Source: Clostridium fungisolvens (GTDB lineage Bacteria; Bacillota; Clostridia; Clostridiales; Clostridiaceae). From it: a DNA stretch of 64,000 nt. The stretch spans positions 1,860,001 through 1,924,000 of the forward strand of contig NZ_BLZR01000001.1 in NCBI RefSeq assembly GCF_014193895.1, given 5' to 3'. The notes under the pieces are model-generated. The model made no database searches. It was not told the origin of the DNA and saw nothing but the letters and a program-made list of their open reading frames with translations. Of the stretch, positions 34,382-43,174 are shown piece by piece (position 1 is the first letter of the stretch; each line of letters starts with the position of its first letter). The position numbers and the translations under genes were made by a program.

Positions 34382-34954
34382 ATGAAAAAACAATCTGAGA
34401 TAACTGCACAGACTAGAAGGAACTTAGTTGATGCTTTTTGGGCTTTATATTGCGAAAAGAGGATTGAGAAAATAACAGTAAAGGATATAACACAGAAAGC
34501 AGGCTATAATAGGGGGACTTTCTACGAATATTTTGCTGATGTTTATGATGTGTTGGAGCAACTTGAGGAATCCCTTATACCTACAATACATGAATTGCCT
34601 CCAATTTCAATTCCAAATCAAAATATAGGAGTGCCTCTTGATATGTTTATGACTCTTTATGAACAGAATAGCAAATACTATTCTGTATTGCTTGGTGACA
34701 ATGGTGATCCTGCATTTGCAAGTAAGTTAAAAAATTCAACAAAACCTGTAATTAGGCAAGTATTCCTTGAAAACTATAATGTAGATTCTGTAGAATTTGA
34801 CTTTATCTTAGAGTTTGTTCTTTCAGCTATGATAGGTATAATGAGCTATTGGTTTAGTCAGGACAAAATACTGCCTGCAGAAAACTTAGTTTTGCTAATG
34901 TACGATCTTATGGAAAATGGTGTTATGAAGCGTATTCAGAGTAAAAAAATATAA
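34382..34954 (+). CDS. TetR family regulator
   Basis: A 190-residue regulator with N-terminal HTH (ITVKDITQKAGYNRGTFYEYF) and a helical ligand-binding domain. TetR_C-type; the F/YxYF helix end is standard. ATG at 34382 follows GAGGAGGAGG; an upstream ATG (34349) lies before that RBS. It probably represses the divergent glycosyltransferase and itself. The ligand is unknown. Confidence 0.9.
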   Translation: MKKQSEITAQTRRNLVDAFWALYCEKRIEKITVKDITQKAGYNRGTFYEYFADVYDVLEQLEESLIPTIHELPPISIPNQNIGVPLDMFMTLYEQNSKYYSVLLGDNGDPAFASKLKNSTKPVIRQVFLENYNVDSVEFDFILEFVLSAMIGIMSYWFSQDKILPAENLVLLMYDLMENGVMKRIQSKKI

Positions 34955-35054
34955 AATATCATTTATAACCGCAACAATAAACGGAGATCTTCATTATGTT
35001 TTTGGGGACAAATATTAGAATTTAGAAGCTTTAAAATCAATATAAATTATTTAA

Positions 35055-35160
35055 TGTTGCTTATTTAGTGATAAAGATTTAAAACAGTCCGAAGACCTTA
35101 CAGCTGCAACACAAATTAAATATAACATTAATTCAGCAGCGGACTTATTAAAATATAACA
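35055..35160 (+). pseudogene. Possible gene remnant
   Basis: An open frame without start reads SDKDLKQSEDLTAATQIKYN then a leucine/asparagine-rich stretch; it looks helical and protein-like but runs into a terminator hairpin. Probably part of a decayed gene. Confidence 0.2.
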
Positions 35161-35164
35161 AAAA

Positions 35165-35206
35165 CAAATGCGCCATAAGCCGAAAACTTAATGGCGTATT
35201 TGTTTT
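35165..35206 (+). terminator. Intrinsic terminator
   Basis: AAATGCGCCAT / ATGGCGTATTT stem followed by GTTTT. It lies 210 bases after the TetR gene. Confidence 0.75.
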
Positions 35207-35404
35207 ATGCTTTAGATTTTTACTGCATAGAAAATTATGAGATTTGTGAGTTATAGATAGTTAAATGGGCTATAAGTTTTTTATAAACTGTGGTGTTTTA
35301 AGGTAAAAAGAAGACCACTTACAAGCAATAACTAACCACTTACTTATACAATATTTACAATGAAAAATGTAGTGAATATAATAAAAAATGTGGGGAGTGA
35401 AAAT

Positions 35405-35860
35405 ATGAGAATACGGATTGAAGTAGATAATAAAATTGAAGAAAATGAAGTTATTATCAGGTGTAATGAATTAGATGAAGATGTTAAAAGTATTAAAAAT
35501 GCACTTGATGAAATCTTGTCGCAGAATAAAAAGATAACTTTTTACAGAGGTGAAACTGAATATTATCTTTCGCTAGAAGAAATTTTATTTTTTGAAACAG
35601 AAGAAAGTTCGATTTGTGCACATACCATTGATAATATATACAATGTAAGATATAAGCTTTATGAACTTGAAGAATTTTTACCAGGATACTTTATGAGAGT
35701 TTCAAAATCAACAATTCTAAATACAAATCATATTTACTCCATAACAAGAAGCATATCATCATCAAGCAAGGTTGAATTCCAAAATACTCATAAACAGGTA
35801 TATGTTTCGAGGTATTACTATAAACCATTAAAAATAAAATTATCAGAAAAGAGGAAATAA
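35405..35860 (+). CDS. LytTR DNA-binding domain regulator
   Basis: A 151-residue protein with a short N-terminal beta/helical part and a C-terminal LytTR domain (ILFFETEESSICAHTIDNIYNVRYKLYELEEFLPGYFMRVSKSTILNTNHI), lacking a receiver domain. This compact class is often encoded with a membrane partner that inhibits or is controlled by it. Here the LiaF-like gene starts one base after its stop. ATG at 35405 follows GGGGAGTG; the earlier ATG at 35360 has no RBS. Confidence 0.9.
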   Translation: MRIRIEVDNKIEENEVIIRCNELDEDVKSIKNALDEILSQNKKITFYRGETEYYLSLEEILFFETEESSICAHTIDNIYNVRYKLYELEEFLPGYFMRVSKSTILNTNHIYSITRSISSSSKVEFQNTHKQVYVSRYYYKPLKIKLSEKRK

Positions 35861-35861
35861 A

Positions 35862-36569
35862 ATGAGAAAAGAAAGGGTTTTTTGGGGATTAGCATTTATT
35901 TTAGGTGGAGTTTTCCTGGTCGTAAGCAAGCTAGGACTGTTTCCTGATATAAATGTATTTAGTTTATTATTAACAGTTTTTTTTGTGGTGATAATTGTAA
36001 AGAGTTTGGTTCATATGAATTTTCCAGGTGTTTTATTCCCTGCAGCATTCCTTTGTATAATATATGATAAACAACTAGGGATCACAAGCATTACGCCATG
36101 GACTGTATTGATTGCAGCACTACTTGGCAGTATTGGTCTTTCTATGATTTTTCATAATCATAATCATAATAAATTGGTTAATACAACCAAGTATGATCAT
36201 GAAGATTATAAGTTTGATAAAATTGATGTAGAAGATGAAAGTCATGTTGTATTTAGAAATTCATTTAATGCCACTACAAAATATATAAATGCAGATGATT
36301 TTGAGAAAGCAGATTTTAATTGTTCTTTTGGAGCACTTAAGGTATACTTTGATAACGCAACTATGCGTAATGATAATGCTGTTGTTAGAATTAATGCTTC
36401 TTTTTCAGGGGTTGAATTATACGTCCCTAAAACTTGGAATGTTGTTAATAAAACTAGTGGATTATTTGGAGCTGTTGATGAAAAAAATAAAAGTGATAAG
36501 GTTATAACAAATACTTTAACCTTAGTTGGGGACATTAGTTTCTCAGGAGTTGAAATAATTTATATATAG
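35862..36569 (+). CDS. LiaF/LiaI-like membrane protein
   Basis: Four hydrophobic segments in the first 100 residues (LiaI-LiaF-TM-type), a His/Asn-rich linker (IFHNHNHNK), then a C-terminal beta-helical domain at 130-235 (VVFRNSFNATTKYIN...FNCSFGALKVYFDNA...INASFSGVELYVP...VGDISFSGVEIIYI) as in LiaF and related cell-wall-stress proteins. Repeated SFGA/SFSGVE turns mark the right-handed beta fold. Operon with the LytTR regulator; likely a membrane sensor or antagonist. Confidence 0.85.
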   Translation: MRKERVFWGLAFILGGVFLVVSKLGLFPDINVFSLLLTVFFVVIIVKSLVHMNFPGVLFPAAFLCIIYDKQLGITSITPWTVLIAALLGSIGLSMIFHNHNHNKLVNTTKYDHEDYKFDKIDVEDESHVVFRNSFNATTKYINADDFEKADFNCSFGALKVYFDNATMRNDNAVVRINASFSGVELYVPKTWNVVNKTSGLFGAVDEKNKSDKVITNTLTLVGDISFSGVEIIYI

Positions 36570-36613
36570 ATAAAGTTGAAACAGATTAAAATGTATTTTT
36601 AAAATTATATAAA

Positions 36614-36650
36614 CAAAAGGACTTACTTTAGCGAAGTAAGTCCTTTTATT
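36614..36650 (+). terminator. Intrinsic terminator
   Basis: AAAAGGACTTACTT / AAGTAAGTCCTTTT stem with short loop and T-rich tail, between convergent genes. Confidence 0.9.
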
Positions 36651-36703
36651 TAACTCATTATTAATAATATCATTAAACATATTCATAAATAATTCTAATT
36701 TTT

Positions 36704-37579
36704 CTAAAGTACATTACTTGGAAGCCATGGCTCCAATATATTATAAGGTATTTTTACACCTGATATACTTTCTCCAAGCTTAACCTTAGGCTTCAGTGCC
36801 CCATGGTAGTCGCTTCCACCTGATGAATATATATTGTTCTTCTCACAATAGTTAAGCAGAGCCTCTGTTTTTTCTATTGAATGAAGTGAATGATAGCACT
36901 CTATACCATCAAGAACATTTAATGATACTATGGAATCTAGAAAGGTTGTATGATCTTCTACAAAATATCCATAAAGGTGAGCGAGAAATGATTTTCCGCC
37001 AGCCTTTTTAATAAGTGCTGCAGCTTCTGGTACGGTGAGGTAATCTTTCATTTGGTCTAGAAAAAAAGGACTATCCGGATTATTTACACAAGTTCTGTAA
37101 AATGAATTTAGACTTTCCCATACTGCTTTATCAACACGTTTTTCATTTTCAGAATATTTTTTTAGATCTGTATGCATTATTTGAGTAGCAAAGTATTTTC
37201 CCTTAATTGATAAATTTTCACTATAGTTAAGGTTAAGATTTCGGCATACCTCCATCAATTTTTTTAGATAAGCATTTTCTCTTTCATAAAATTTATCCTC
37301 TGAAACAATTCCCGTTGAATTTATTACATCTAAATCTATACCATAACCTAATATCTCTATTGGTTTCCCATTATGTACAGCAGAAAATTCACAGCCAGGG
37401 ATAAGCACACCTTTATAGTAGTCGTGTATATTAATATCTTTCAGTTTTTTATAAGCTCCTATTGAATCATGATCTGTAATAGATATGTATTTTAATCCTA
37501 ATTGTTGGGCCTTGATAAGAATTTCCTTGGGTTCATCAGAGCCATCAGATGTTGTAGTGTGTATATGTAGATCTATCAT
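36704..37579 (-). CDS. PHP-domain phosphoesterase
   Basis: A 291-residue PHP protein: IDLHIHTTTSDGSDEPKEIL (HxH), ISITDHDSIGAY (DHD), a glutamate/histidine region GCEFSA, FLAHLYGYF and GGSDYHG near the end, so the metal-binding set appears complete. It belongs to the TrpH/RNase AM-like group that hydrolyses nucleotide or RNA 5' ends; the exact substrate is open. Stands alone; its upstream spacer carries a short family A palindrome. Confidence 0.88.
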   Translation of the reverse strand: MIDLHIHTTTSDGSDEPKEILIKAQQLGLKYISITDHDSIGAYKKLKDINIHDYYKGVLIPGCEFSAVHNGKPIEILGYGIDLDVINSTGIVSEDKFYERENAYLKKLMEVCRNLNLNYSENLSIKGKYFATQIMHTDLKKYSENEKRVDKAVWESLNSFYRTCVNNPDSPFFLDQMKDYLTVPEAAALIKKAGGKSFLAHLYGYFVEDHTTFLDSIVSLNVLDGIECYHSLHSIEKTEALLNYCEKNNIYSSGGSDYHGALKPKVKLGESISGVKIPYNILEPWLPSNVL

Positions 37580-37608
37580 AGTTATAAAGCTCCTTATTTT
37601 TATTTATA

Positions 37609-37660
37609 GCTGAACCACTTTATACTTAAATTTATATTTTCAAATTGAAGTGCTTCATCT
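37609..37660. repeat. Palindromic repeat family A, short copy
   Basis: AGCTGAACCACTTTAT pairs imperfectly with ATTGAAGTGCTTCATCT; only the outer stem remains. Confidence 0.6.
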
Positions 37661-37832
37661 TTATATATTTTATCTAACTATGTATGCCTAAAGCAATAAC
37701 TAAAAAAGTTTGAGTTATTTATGATTTAAATTCCTATGATATAAAAATTACTCATATTCATTTGATTCAGAAGAGGTAAACGTGTAAAAGGATATCACTC
37801 TTCATAAAGTTCACTTTAAAAGTAGTACTATA

Positions 37833-37901
37833 GATAAACTACAAAGCGAAGTTTGTAAACTACAATATATAGTTTACAAGTTTTTAAATATAGTTTATAA
37901 T
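37833..37901 (+). promoter_or_regulatory. Promoter and operators of the MFS exporter gene
   Basis: TTTACA (37873-37878), 17 bases, TATAAT (37896-37901) form a near-ideal promoter. A perfect inverted repeat TTGTAAACTA / TAGTTTACAA (37853-37879, 7-base spacer) overlaps the -35. Extra half-sites ATAAACTACAA upstream and TATAGTTTATAA over the -10 suggest a second, overlapping operator. A TetR/MarR-size repressor is expected, but none is encoded next to it. Confidence 0.75.
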
Positions 37902-37979
37902 AAAAACATAAAGCTAATACAAAAAACATGCATGTTGATCTTTTGTATAATTATCAATTTGTTCGAGGTGAGGAATCTT

Positions 37980-39170
37980 ATGAAACTATGGAAAAAGAAT
38001 TTAATAGTTTGCTGGTTTGGAATGTTTGTTACAGGAATAGGGATGAGTCAAATCGCACCAGTGATGCCTATGTACATAAAGCATCTTGGAATAGCTGATG
38101 GTTCTTCGATTGCAAAGCTTTCAGGAATTGCATTTGGAATAACCTTTATAATTTCAGCTATTTTTTCACCTATTTGGGGGAATGCTGCAGATAAGTATGG
38201 AAGAAAGCCTATGCTTTTAAGAGCTAGTCTTGGAATGGCTATAATAATATCTTTAATGGGATTTGCACCAAATGTATATGTACTAATTGGGCTAAGATTG
38301 TTACAAGGGGCGATAACAGGGTATAGTACAGCTTGTACTACGCTCATAGCCACTCAGACAGATAAGGAAAATGCGGGGTATGCATTAGGAACTCTTTCAA
38401 CTGCTAGTATTGCAGGATCACTTATCGGGCCAACCATAGGAGGTTTAGTAGGGGATACTTTTGGACTACAGCCAGTCTTTTTTATAACTGGAGCGTTGAT
38501 TTTAGTTGCATTTATAGCCACGCTTTTATTTGTTAAGGAAGATTTTGTACGTAGTGATAAAAAGGCACTAAGTTCAAAAGAAATATGGGATAGTGTGCCT
38601 GAGAAAAGTCTAACCATAACTTTATCGTTAACCTTTTTTATTATAACTTTAGCATTATACACTATTGAACCCATTATAACAGTTTATGTTACACAATTAA
38701 GTAGGGATACTAGTCATGTTGCTTTAGTGTCAGGCTTAGCTTTTTCAGCCTCTGGACTGGCAAACGTAATTGCTGCTCCAAGATTAGGAAAACTATCCGA
38801 TAAGATAGGTGCACATAAAGTTATATTGTGGGCACTTTTAATAGCAGGACTTATTTATGTGCCTCAAGCCTTTGTAAAAAATCCATGGCAATTAATGGGA
38901 TTGCGTTTTTTATTAGGACTTACCTTTGGTGGATTAAATCCATCTGTGAATACATTAGTTAAAAAGATTACTCCAAATTCTATTACAGGCAGAGTCTTTG
39001 GGTTTACAATATCTGCTGGGTATTTGGGTATTTTTGGAGGGTCTGTTTTAGGTGGACAAATAGCTGGAAGGTTTGGTATAAGTTATGTGTTTTTCATTAC
39101 AAGTGGATTATTGATGCTAAATGCTGTGTGGGTATATTTTAAAGTTTATAAAAAACTTGAAAGGATATAA
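37980..39170 (+). CDS. MFS multidrug exporter
   Basis: A 397-residue major facilitator with 12 transmembrane helices. It shows the loop 2-3 motif GNAADKYGRKPMLLR, the drug-exporter motif C-like helix 5 (AGSLIGPTIGGLVGD) and a matching GKLSDKIGAHK loop in the second half. This fits the DHA1 drug:H+ antiporter family (Bmr/NorA type). ATG at 37980 has GAGGTGAGG upstream; an earlier ATG at 37932 lacks an RBS. Its promoter carries strong operator dyads, so expression is likely induced by its substrate. Confidence 0.88.
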   Translation: MKLWKKNLIVCWFGMFVTGIGMSQIAPVMPMYIKHLGIADGSSIAKLSGIAFGITFIISAIFSPIWGNAADKYGRKPMLLRASLGMAIIISLMGFAPNVYVLIGLRLLQGAITGYSTACTTLIATQTDKENAGYALGTLSTASIAGSLIGPTIGGLVGDTFGLQPVFFITGALILVAFIATLLFVKEDFVRSDKKALSSKEIWDSVPEKSLTITLSLTFFIITLALYTIEPIITVYVTQLSRDTSHVALVSGLAFSASGLANVIAAPRLGKLSDKIGAHKVILWALLIAGLIYVPQAFVKNPWQLMGLRFLLGLTFGGLNPSVNTLVKKITPNSITGRVFGFTISAGYLGIFGGSVLGGQIAGRFGISYVFFITSGLLMLNAVWVYFKVYKKLERI

Positions 39171-39219
39171 TATTGCGAGATACAGTATATATAAATATTA
39201 AAAAGATTGGAGAATTATA

Positions 39220-39864
39220 ATGAAAATTAAATGGTTTGGACATTCGTGCTTTATGATAACCTCTAAACAAGGAACTAAAATATTAATGGATCCTTATATA
39301 AATATGCTAGGATATAAGCTGCCAGAAATTGAAGCTGAAATAGTGGCTACTAGTCATGAACACAAGGATCATAATAATATAGATGCGGTTAAAGGAAATT
39401 TTGTTCACATAAATGGATTAGGCATATTTTCAGAACATGGAATAGATATAAGAGGTGTTGATACCTTTCATGATAAGTTCTCAGGGGATAAAAAGGGAAG
39501 AAATACTATATACAATTTTAAAGTTGATGATATAAATGTTTGCCATTGTGGTGATCTTGGACATATACTTGATACAAAACAAGTAGAAGAAATAGGAAAG
39601 GTAGATGTGCTCCTTGTACCTGTAGGAGGAGGATACACAATTGACGCTACAGATGCTGTAGAAGTAGTAAAGCAGTTGAAACCTACAGTTATTATACCTA
39701 TGCACTACAGGACAAAAGCATTAGGCCCAATGGGATTAGCCTTTGCTAAAGTTGATAAGTTTATAGAAGCTTCAGGAATTAAGGCTCAAACATATAAAGA
39801 TCTAGAATTGAATAAAGAAAATATTGAAAATTATAAGGGGATAGCTGTCCTTAATTATAAATAA
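39220..39864 (+). CDS. Metallo-beta-lactamase-fold hydrolase (UlaG-like)
   Basis: A 214-residue MBL protein: IKWFGHSCFMI opens it as in UlaG/YtkL-type hydrolases, and the metal motif reads TSHEHKDHNN (HxHxDH), followed by CHCGDLGH and a C-terminal PMHYRT histidine. All metal positions look intact. Family members hydrolyse esters, lactones or phosphodiesters; substrate unknown. It follows the MFS gene by 49 bases with its own RBS-like AGATTGGAGAAT and may be cotranscribed. Confidence 0.88.
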   Translation: MKIKWFGHSCFMITSKQGTKILMDPYINMLGYKLPEIEAEIVATSHEHKDHNNIDAVKGNFVHINGLGIFSEHGIDIRGVDTFHDKFSGDKKGRNTIYNFKVDDINVCHCGDLGHILDTKQVEEIGKVDVLLVPVGGGYTIDATDAVEVVKQLKPTVIIPMHYRTKALGPMGLAFAKVDKFIEASGIKAQTYKDLELNKENIENYKGIAVLNYK

Positions 39865-40009
39865 ATAGTATATCTAACAATCTAATAAGGGTATGTGCTT
39901 CTGTTGCTTTTACAAAAAGCTTGAATTATAATGAGAAAAAACACTACTTTGTTATTTAAACATTATTATAATATAAACAGGAATTTGTAAAGTATAAAGG
40001 AGAGTAATT

Positions 40010-40261
40010 ATGATTGAATACAAATTTGACACACAGTTATTAATCGAGGGAGAAAATCTTTCAGAGGATGAAATAAATGAATATATAACACAAAACATTG
40101 AAGGCGATTGCTTACTTGCAGTTGGAGATGATGAACTTATAAAAATACATTTTCATACGAATACTCCATGGAAGGTTCTTGAGTATTGTGCTTCTTTAGG
40201 TGATATTCATGATGTTGTTATAGAAAATATGGAACGACAAGCCAATGGGCTAAAAGGCTAA
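40010..40261 (+). CDS. Stand-alone FakA/DAK-like C-terminal domain protein
   Basis: An 83-residue protein matching only the last part of fatty acid kinase FakA (YloV): LLIEGENLSEDEINEYI...GDCLLAVGDDELIKIHFHTNTPWKVLEYCASLGDIHDVVIENMERQ. The DAK2 kinase domain is missing. It has a full RBS (AAAGGAGAG) and a terminator directly after it, so it looks like a deliberate small gene rather than a fragment. In databases such proteins are called kinase to dihydroxyacetone kinase; the role is unknown, perhaps a FakB-type or regulatory interaction. Confidence 0.75.
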   Translation: MIEYKFDTQLLIEGENLSEDEINEYITQNIEGDCLLAVGDDELIKIHFHTNTPWKVLEYCASLGDIHDVVIENMERQANGLKG

Positions 40262-40269
40262 AAGTTAAG

Positions 40270-40302
40270 CAGGCAGGTGAAAACTTGTCTGTTTTTATTT
40301 TT
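40270..40302 (+). terminator. Intrinsic terminator
   Basis: CAGGCAGGT / ACTTGTCTG stem closed by a GAAA tetraloop and followed by TTTTTATTTTT. Confidence 0.85.
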
Positions 40303-40446
40303 GATTCTTTTTAAGATTATTATAGCTGAAAAGTTTAAGTACATTAATATTAAAGGAACAAAGCATAATATAGATATAAAAAATTTTTCGAATATCAATG
40401 TTTGTATACAAAATATGGTAGTAATATTATAATTATATTAAGTTTT

Positions 40447-40543
40447 AGATGAACAACTTCATACTTAAATTTATATTTTCAAACTTTCCTCTCAGAATCC
40501 AGAGGAGTTTTGAAAATAGGTTTCGGATTGAAGTATTTCATCT
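40447..40543. repeat. Palindromic repeat family A, full copy
   Basis: AGATGAACAACTTCATAC left end and GGATTGAAGTATTTCATCT right end, with inner TTTCCTCTCAGAAT / CCAGAGGAGTTTTGAAAAT. It stands 40 bases upstream of the zinc-ribbon gene and is in the opposite orientation to the copy at 42996. Confidence 0.85.
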
Positions 40544-40582
40544 TTAGTTATGAATTAATATAGCTTGTAAGGGGAGAAAAAT

Positions 40583-41131
40583 ATGAGATGCTTAGTATGT
40601 AAAACAAACGAATTAGAAGAGCAGTATTTAGAAAATGGTTTAAGGGTTTATACTTGTAAGGAGTGTGAAGGGAAATGGATGCGCTTTGGAGACTATTTCA
40701 CCTGGCACAATAGCAATAAAAATCAGAGTGAAACTGTAACAGAGGATAAATACATATCTGTTAAAGATTCCACAAATCCTAAGTTTTGTCCTGATTGTGA
40801 AACTATACTTACTCCGTATAAAGTATCAAGTAAACTTAGTTTTATGCTAGAGCATTGTGGTTCCTGTAATGGAATCTGGTTTGATAAGAATGAATGGGAG
40901 TCAATTAAGAGCATTGATTTACATCATAAAATTCAAAACTTTTTTACTGAAGCATGGCAAAAAAAGATTAGAGAAGATGAAAGTAGAGAATTCTTAGAAA
41001 AGCATTATACAAATAAGTTTGGTGCTGAGGATTATGAAAGACTAAAGCAGACAAAAAAATGGATAGATGAAAGTGAAAATAAATCTATGTTATTAGCTTA
41101 TCTGATGAATGAAAATCCTTATAAGCTATAA
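40583..41131 (+). CDS. Zinc-ribbon (zf-TFIIB) protein with two ribbons
   Basis: Residues 1-35 hold CLVCKTNELEE...VYTCKECEGKW (CxxC-CxxC) and residues 66-110 hold FCPDCETILTPYK...LEHCGSCNGIWFDKNEWE (CxxC-CxxC); both are TFIIB-type zinc ribbons. The last 70 residues are charged and helical. There are no membrane segments. Probably a nucleic-acid or protein-binding factor; function unknown. RBS AAGGGGAG. Confidence 0.85.
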   Translation: MRCLVCKTNELEEQYLENGLRVYTCKECEGKWMRFGDYFTWHNSNKNQSETVTEDKYISVKDSTNPKFCPDCETILTPYKVSSKLSFMLEHCGSCNGIWFDKNEWESIKSIDLHHKIQNFFTEAWQKKIREDESREFLEKHYTNKFGAEDYERLKQTKKWIDESENKSMLLAYLMNENPYKL

Positions 41132-41136
41132 GAATG

Positions 41137-41170
41137 ATAGAGGCTTTTAAAAAGCCTCTATTTTGTTTTT
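41137..41170 (+). terminator. Intrinsic terminator
   Basis: ATAGAGGCTTTT / AAAAGCCTCTAT stem followed by TTTGTTTTT. Confidence 0.9.
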
Positions 41171-41250
41171 CTGGATTTTAATGGAGTTTTTCCGTAAATC
41201 TTTTTAGAACAGTAGCCTTAAATTCTTCACTTGATGTCACCTTCATTAGT
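41158..41250 (-). pseudogene. C-terminal remnant of an AraC-family regulator
   Basis: On the minus strand, one frame reads SSEEFKATVLKRF and the next frame reads SKKIYGKTPLKSR to a stop at 41158. Joined, they give the second helix-turn-helix of an AraC protein (F-x-K-x-F-K-K-x-Y-G-K-T-P-L). A single lost A in the run of A residues explains the frameshift. The rest of the gene is gone. Confidence 0.55.
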
Positions 41251-41433
41251 ATGTTTATTAATATTTATATAAATCACATTATTGCAAATTATATCTGGAA
41301 ATAATCATATTATGTATAAAAGTAGTTAAATGTGGTGTAATAGTTGAAATAGAGATTAATTTTATGTATACTTACCTTTGTTGAGAATTGATATCATATA
41401 AAACATAATATTATTGAAAAGGTAAGAGAAGAA

Positions 41434-42654
41434 ATGAAAAATAAAAACTTTATTATAGTAGTTATTGGACAAATAATTTCTTTGTTTGGAAATTCTATTC
41501 AAAGATTTTGTATGTCGCTATATATATTAAATTTAACAGGAAGTGCCGGGATATTTTCAACAATACTAGCAATTTCAACTATTCCATATATACTGTTCGC
41601 ACCAATTGCGGGTTTTTTAGCAGACACGGTAAACAGGAAAAAGATCATGATTTATCTTGATTTCATTAGTACAGCGTTAATGGGAGTATATTCAATCATA
41701 ATATTAAGTGGTAAGGATAATACCATAATAGTAGCGGTTGTAATGTTTATGCTTTCTACAATTTATACTTTATATAGTCCTTCTGTCACATCCAGTATTC
41801 CACAAATTGTTGAGAAAGAAAGCTTAGCTTCTGCCAATGGAGTAATTCAGCAGGTTGGGTATGTAGTTAATTTAGCTGGACCAATAGTTGCGGGACTGTT
41901 ATATAGTTTTTTGGGAATGAAAATGGTAGTGATATTAAACTCAGTTAGTTTCCTTGTTGCAGCAATACTAGAGCTGTTTCTAGATATTCCTGATTTAGAA
42001 GTAAAAGAAAGGTTTAAAAATCCTCTGATACAATCTATTGGCGAAATGAAAAAGAGCTTTATGTATTTGAAAGAAAAAAAGAAGATAGTATTAGGAATTA
42101 TATTTTCATATGCACTCACTAATATCTTTGTAGTTCCGGTGTTAAGTGTTGTGTCTCCATACTTTATTAACGTAAAACTAAGTATGCCTTCAAGCATTTA
42201 TGGATATATTGAAGCAATATTTGTTTTAGGAATGATAATAGGAGGTATGCTAATTACCTTGAAACCTAACTTGTTTAAAATAAATATATTACATAAAACA
42301 ATGTATCCAATGATACTAGCTATGTTTATTATGGCAGTCTCTACTGTTATAAGTGGAGAAAACAAGTTTGTAACACTAGGGCTTTATTCCATAGGAGGTC
42401 TTGGAATAATGCTGTCACTAGCATTATCTAATATTATTTCCTTAACATATATCCAACAAGAAGTGAGAGAAGATATGCTAGGGAAAGTTAGTGCTTTTTC
42501 TACAGCAGTTGCTACCGCAAGTGTTGCCCCTGGGCAGATAATATATGGACAATTAATTGATTTTAATTTAGGTATGTTCAATATACTGATACTGACTTTT
42601 ATATTTAGCATTGCAGTAGTGTGGTATATAAAATGGAATGTTAGAAGAGTTTAA
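41434..42654 (+). CDS. MFS exporter (macrolide efflux / EntS type)
   Basis: A 406-residue transporter with 12 predicted helices: FGNSIQRFCMSLYILNLTGSAGIFSTILAIS and the short loop ADTVNRKKIMIYLD between helices 2 and 3 are typical of the MFS subgroup containing Mef macrolide exporters and EntS. Many clostridial members are uncharacterised. RBS AAGGTAAGAG is modest. Single gene; after it comes the cobalt operon leader. Confidence 0.85.
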   Translation: MKNKNFIIVVIGQIISLFGNSIQRFCMSLYILNLTGSAGIFSTILAISTIPYILFAPIAGFLADTVNRKKIMIYLDFISTALMGVYSIIILSGKDNTIIVAVVMFMLSTIYTLYSPSVTSSIPQIVEKESLASANGVIQQVGYVVNLAGPIVAGLLYSFLGMKMVVILNSVSFLVAAILELFLDIPDLEVKERFKNPLIQSIGEMKKSFMYLKEKKKIVLGIIFSYALTNIFVVPVLSVVSPYFINVKLSMPSSIYGYIEAIFVLGMIIGGMLITLKPNLFKINILHKTMYPMILAMFIMAVSTVISGENKFVTLGLYSIGGLGIMLSLALSNIISLTYIQQEVREDMLGKVSAFSTAVATASVAPGQIIYGQLIDFNLGMFNILILTFIFSIAVVWYIKWNVRRV

Positions 42655-42730
42655 TTCCATTAAAGTAATATGTATGAATGTGCAAAAAATATTTGAAGTT
42701 TACAATAAAGGTATATGACAGTATACTTAA

Positions 42731-42826
42731 AGATGTAACATTTCCGTAGGAAAGCTATTTTTAAAACTCTTCTGGGTTCTAAGAGGAGAATTTGAAAATA
42801 TAAATATGAATTGAATAATGAAATAT
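42731..42826. repeat. Palindromic repeat family A, copy with decayed right arm
   Basis: AGATGTAACATTTCCGTAGG left end and the inner TCTTCTGGGTTCTAAGAGGAGAATTTGAAAAT are clear, the right end is degraded (TTGAATAATGAAATA). It abuts the cobalamin riboswitch. Confidence 0.65.
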
Positions 42827-42978
42827 AGGTTTAATCGTATTGATTAATTAAAAGGGAATCAGGTAAGAATCCTGAACTATCCCGTAGCTGTATTAGAGGA
42901 GTTTAAATACATAAATGTCACTTGGAAACAGGGAAGGCGTATTTAAATGATGAGTCTTGAGTCAGAAGACCTGCCTAT
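42825..42978 (+). promoter_or_regulatory. Cobalamin (AdoCbl-type) riboswitch
   Basis: Key conserved elements appear in order: AGGGAATCAGGTAAGAATCC, a CCCGTAGCTGTA strand, CACTTGG, the AACAGGGAAGGCG segment and finally GTCAGAAGACCTGCCT, the B12-box neighbourhood. It precedes the cobalt uptake operon cbiMNQO; the ligand should switch off cobalt import. A family A hairpin lies between the aptamer and the terminator. Confidence 0.92.
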
Positions 42979-42995
42979 ATTTTTGCACCAATTAT

Positions 42996-43092
42996 AGATG
43001 TACCACTTCGTACCGAAACCTATTTTCAAAACTCCTCTGGGTTCTGAGAGGAGAATTTCAAAATATAAATTTTATTACGAAGTGGCACATCA
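42996..43092. repeat. Palindromic repeat family A, best full copy
   Basis: AGATGTACCACTTCGTA and TACGAAGTGGCACAT pair almost perfectly; the inner stem is ACTCCTCTGGG / CTGAGAGGAGA. It sits between riboswitch and terminator and so is part of the leader RNA of the cobalt operon. Confidence 0.9.
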
Positions 43093-43125
43093 TTAACTCT
43101 ACGAGTGATAGAGAGGGGCGGTAGA

Positions 43126-43158
43126 ATGAAAAATTGCTTACTTATTTTATATGATTAA
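43126..43158 (+). CDS. Possible 10-residue leader peptide of the cbi operon
   Basis: GAGGGGCGGTAGA precedes an ATG and a frame MKNCLLILYD followed by TAA, then 17 bases later the terminator begins. The RBS is strong, but a frame this short can occur by chance. If translated, it could couple translation to the riboswitch terminator. Confidence 0.3.
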   Translation: MKNCLLILYD

Positions 43159-43174
43159 GTATGTTTTGTTACTA

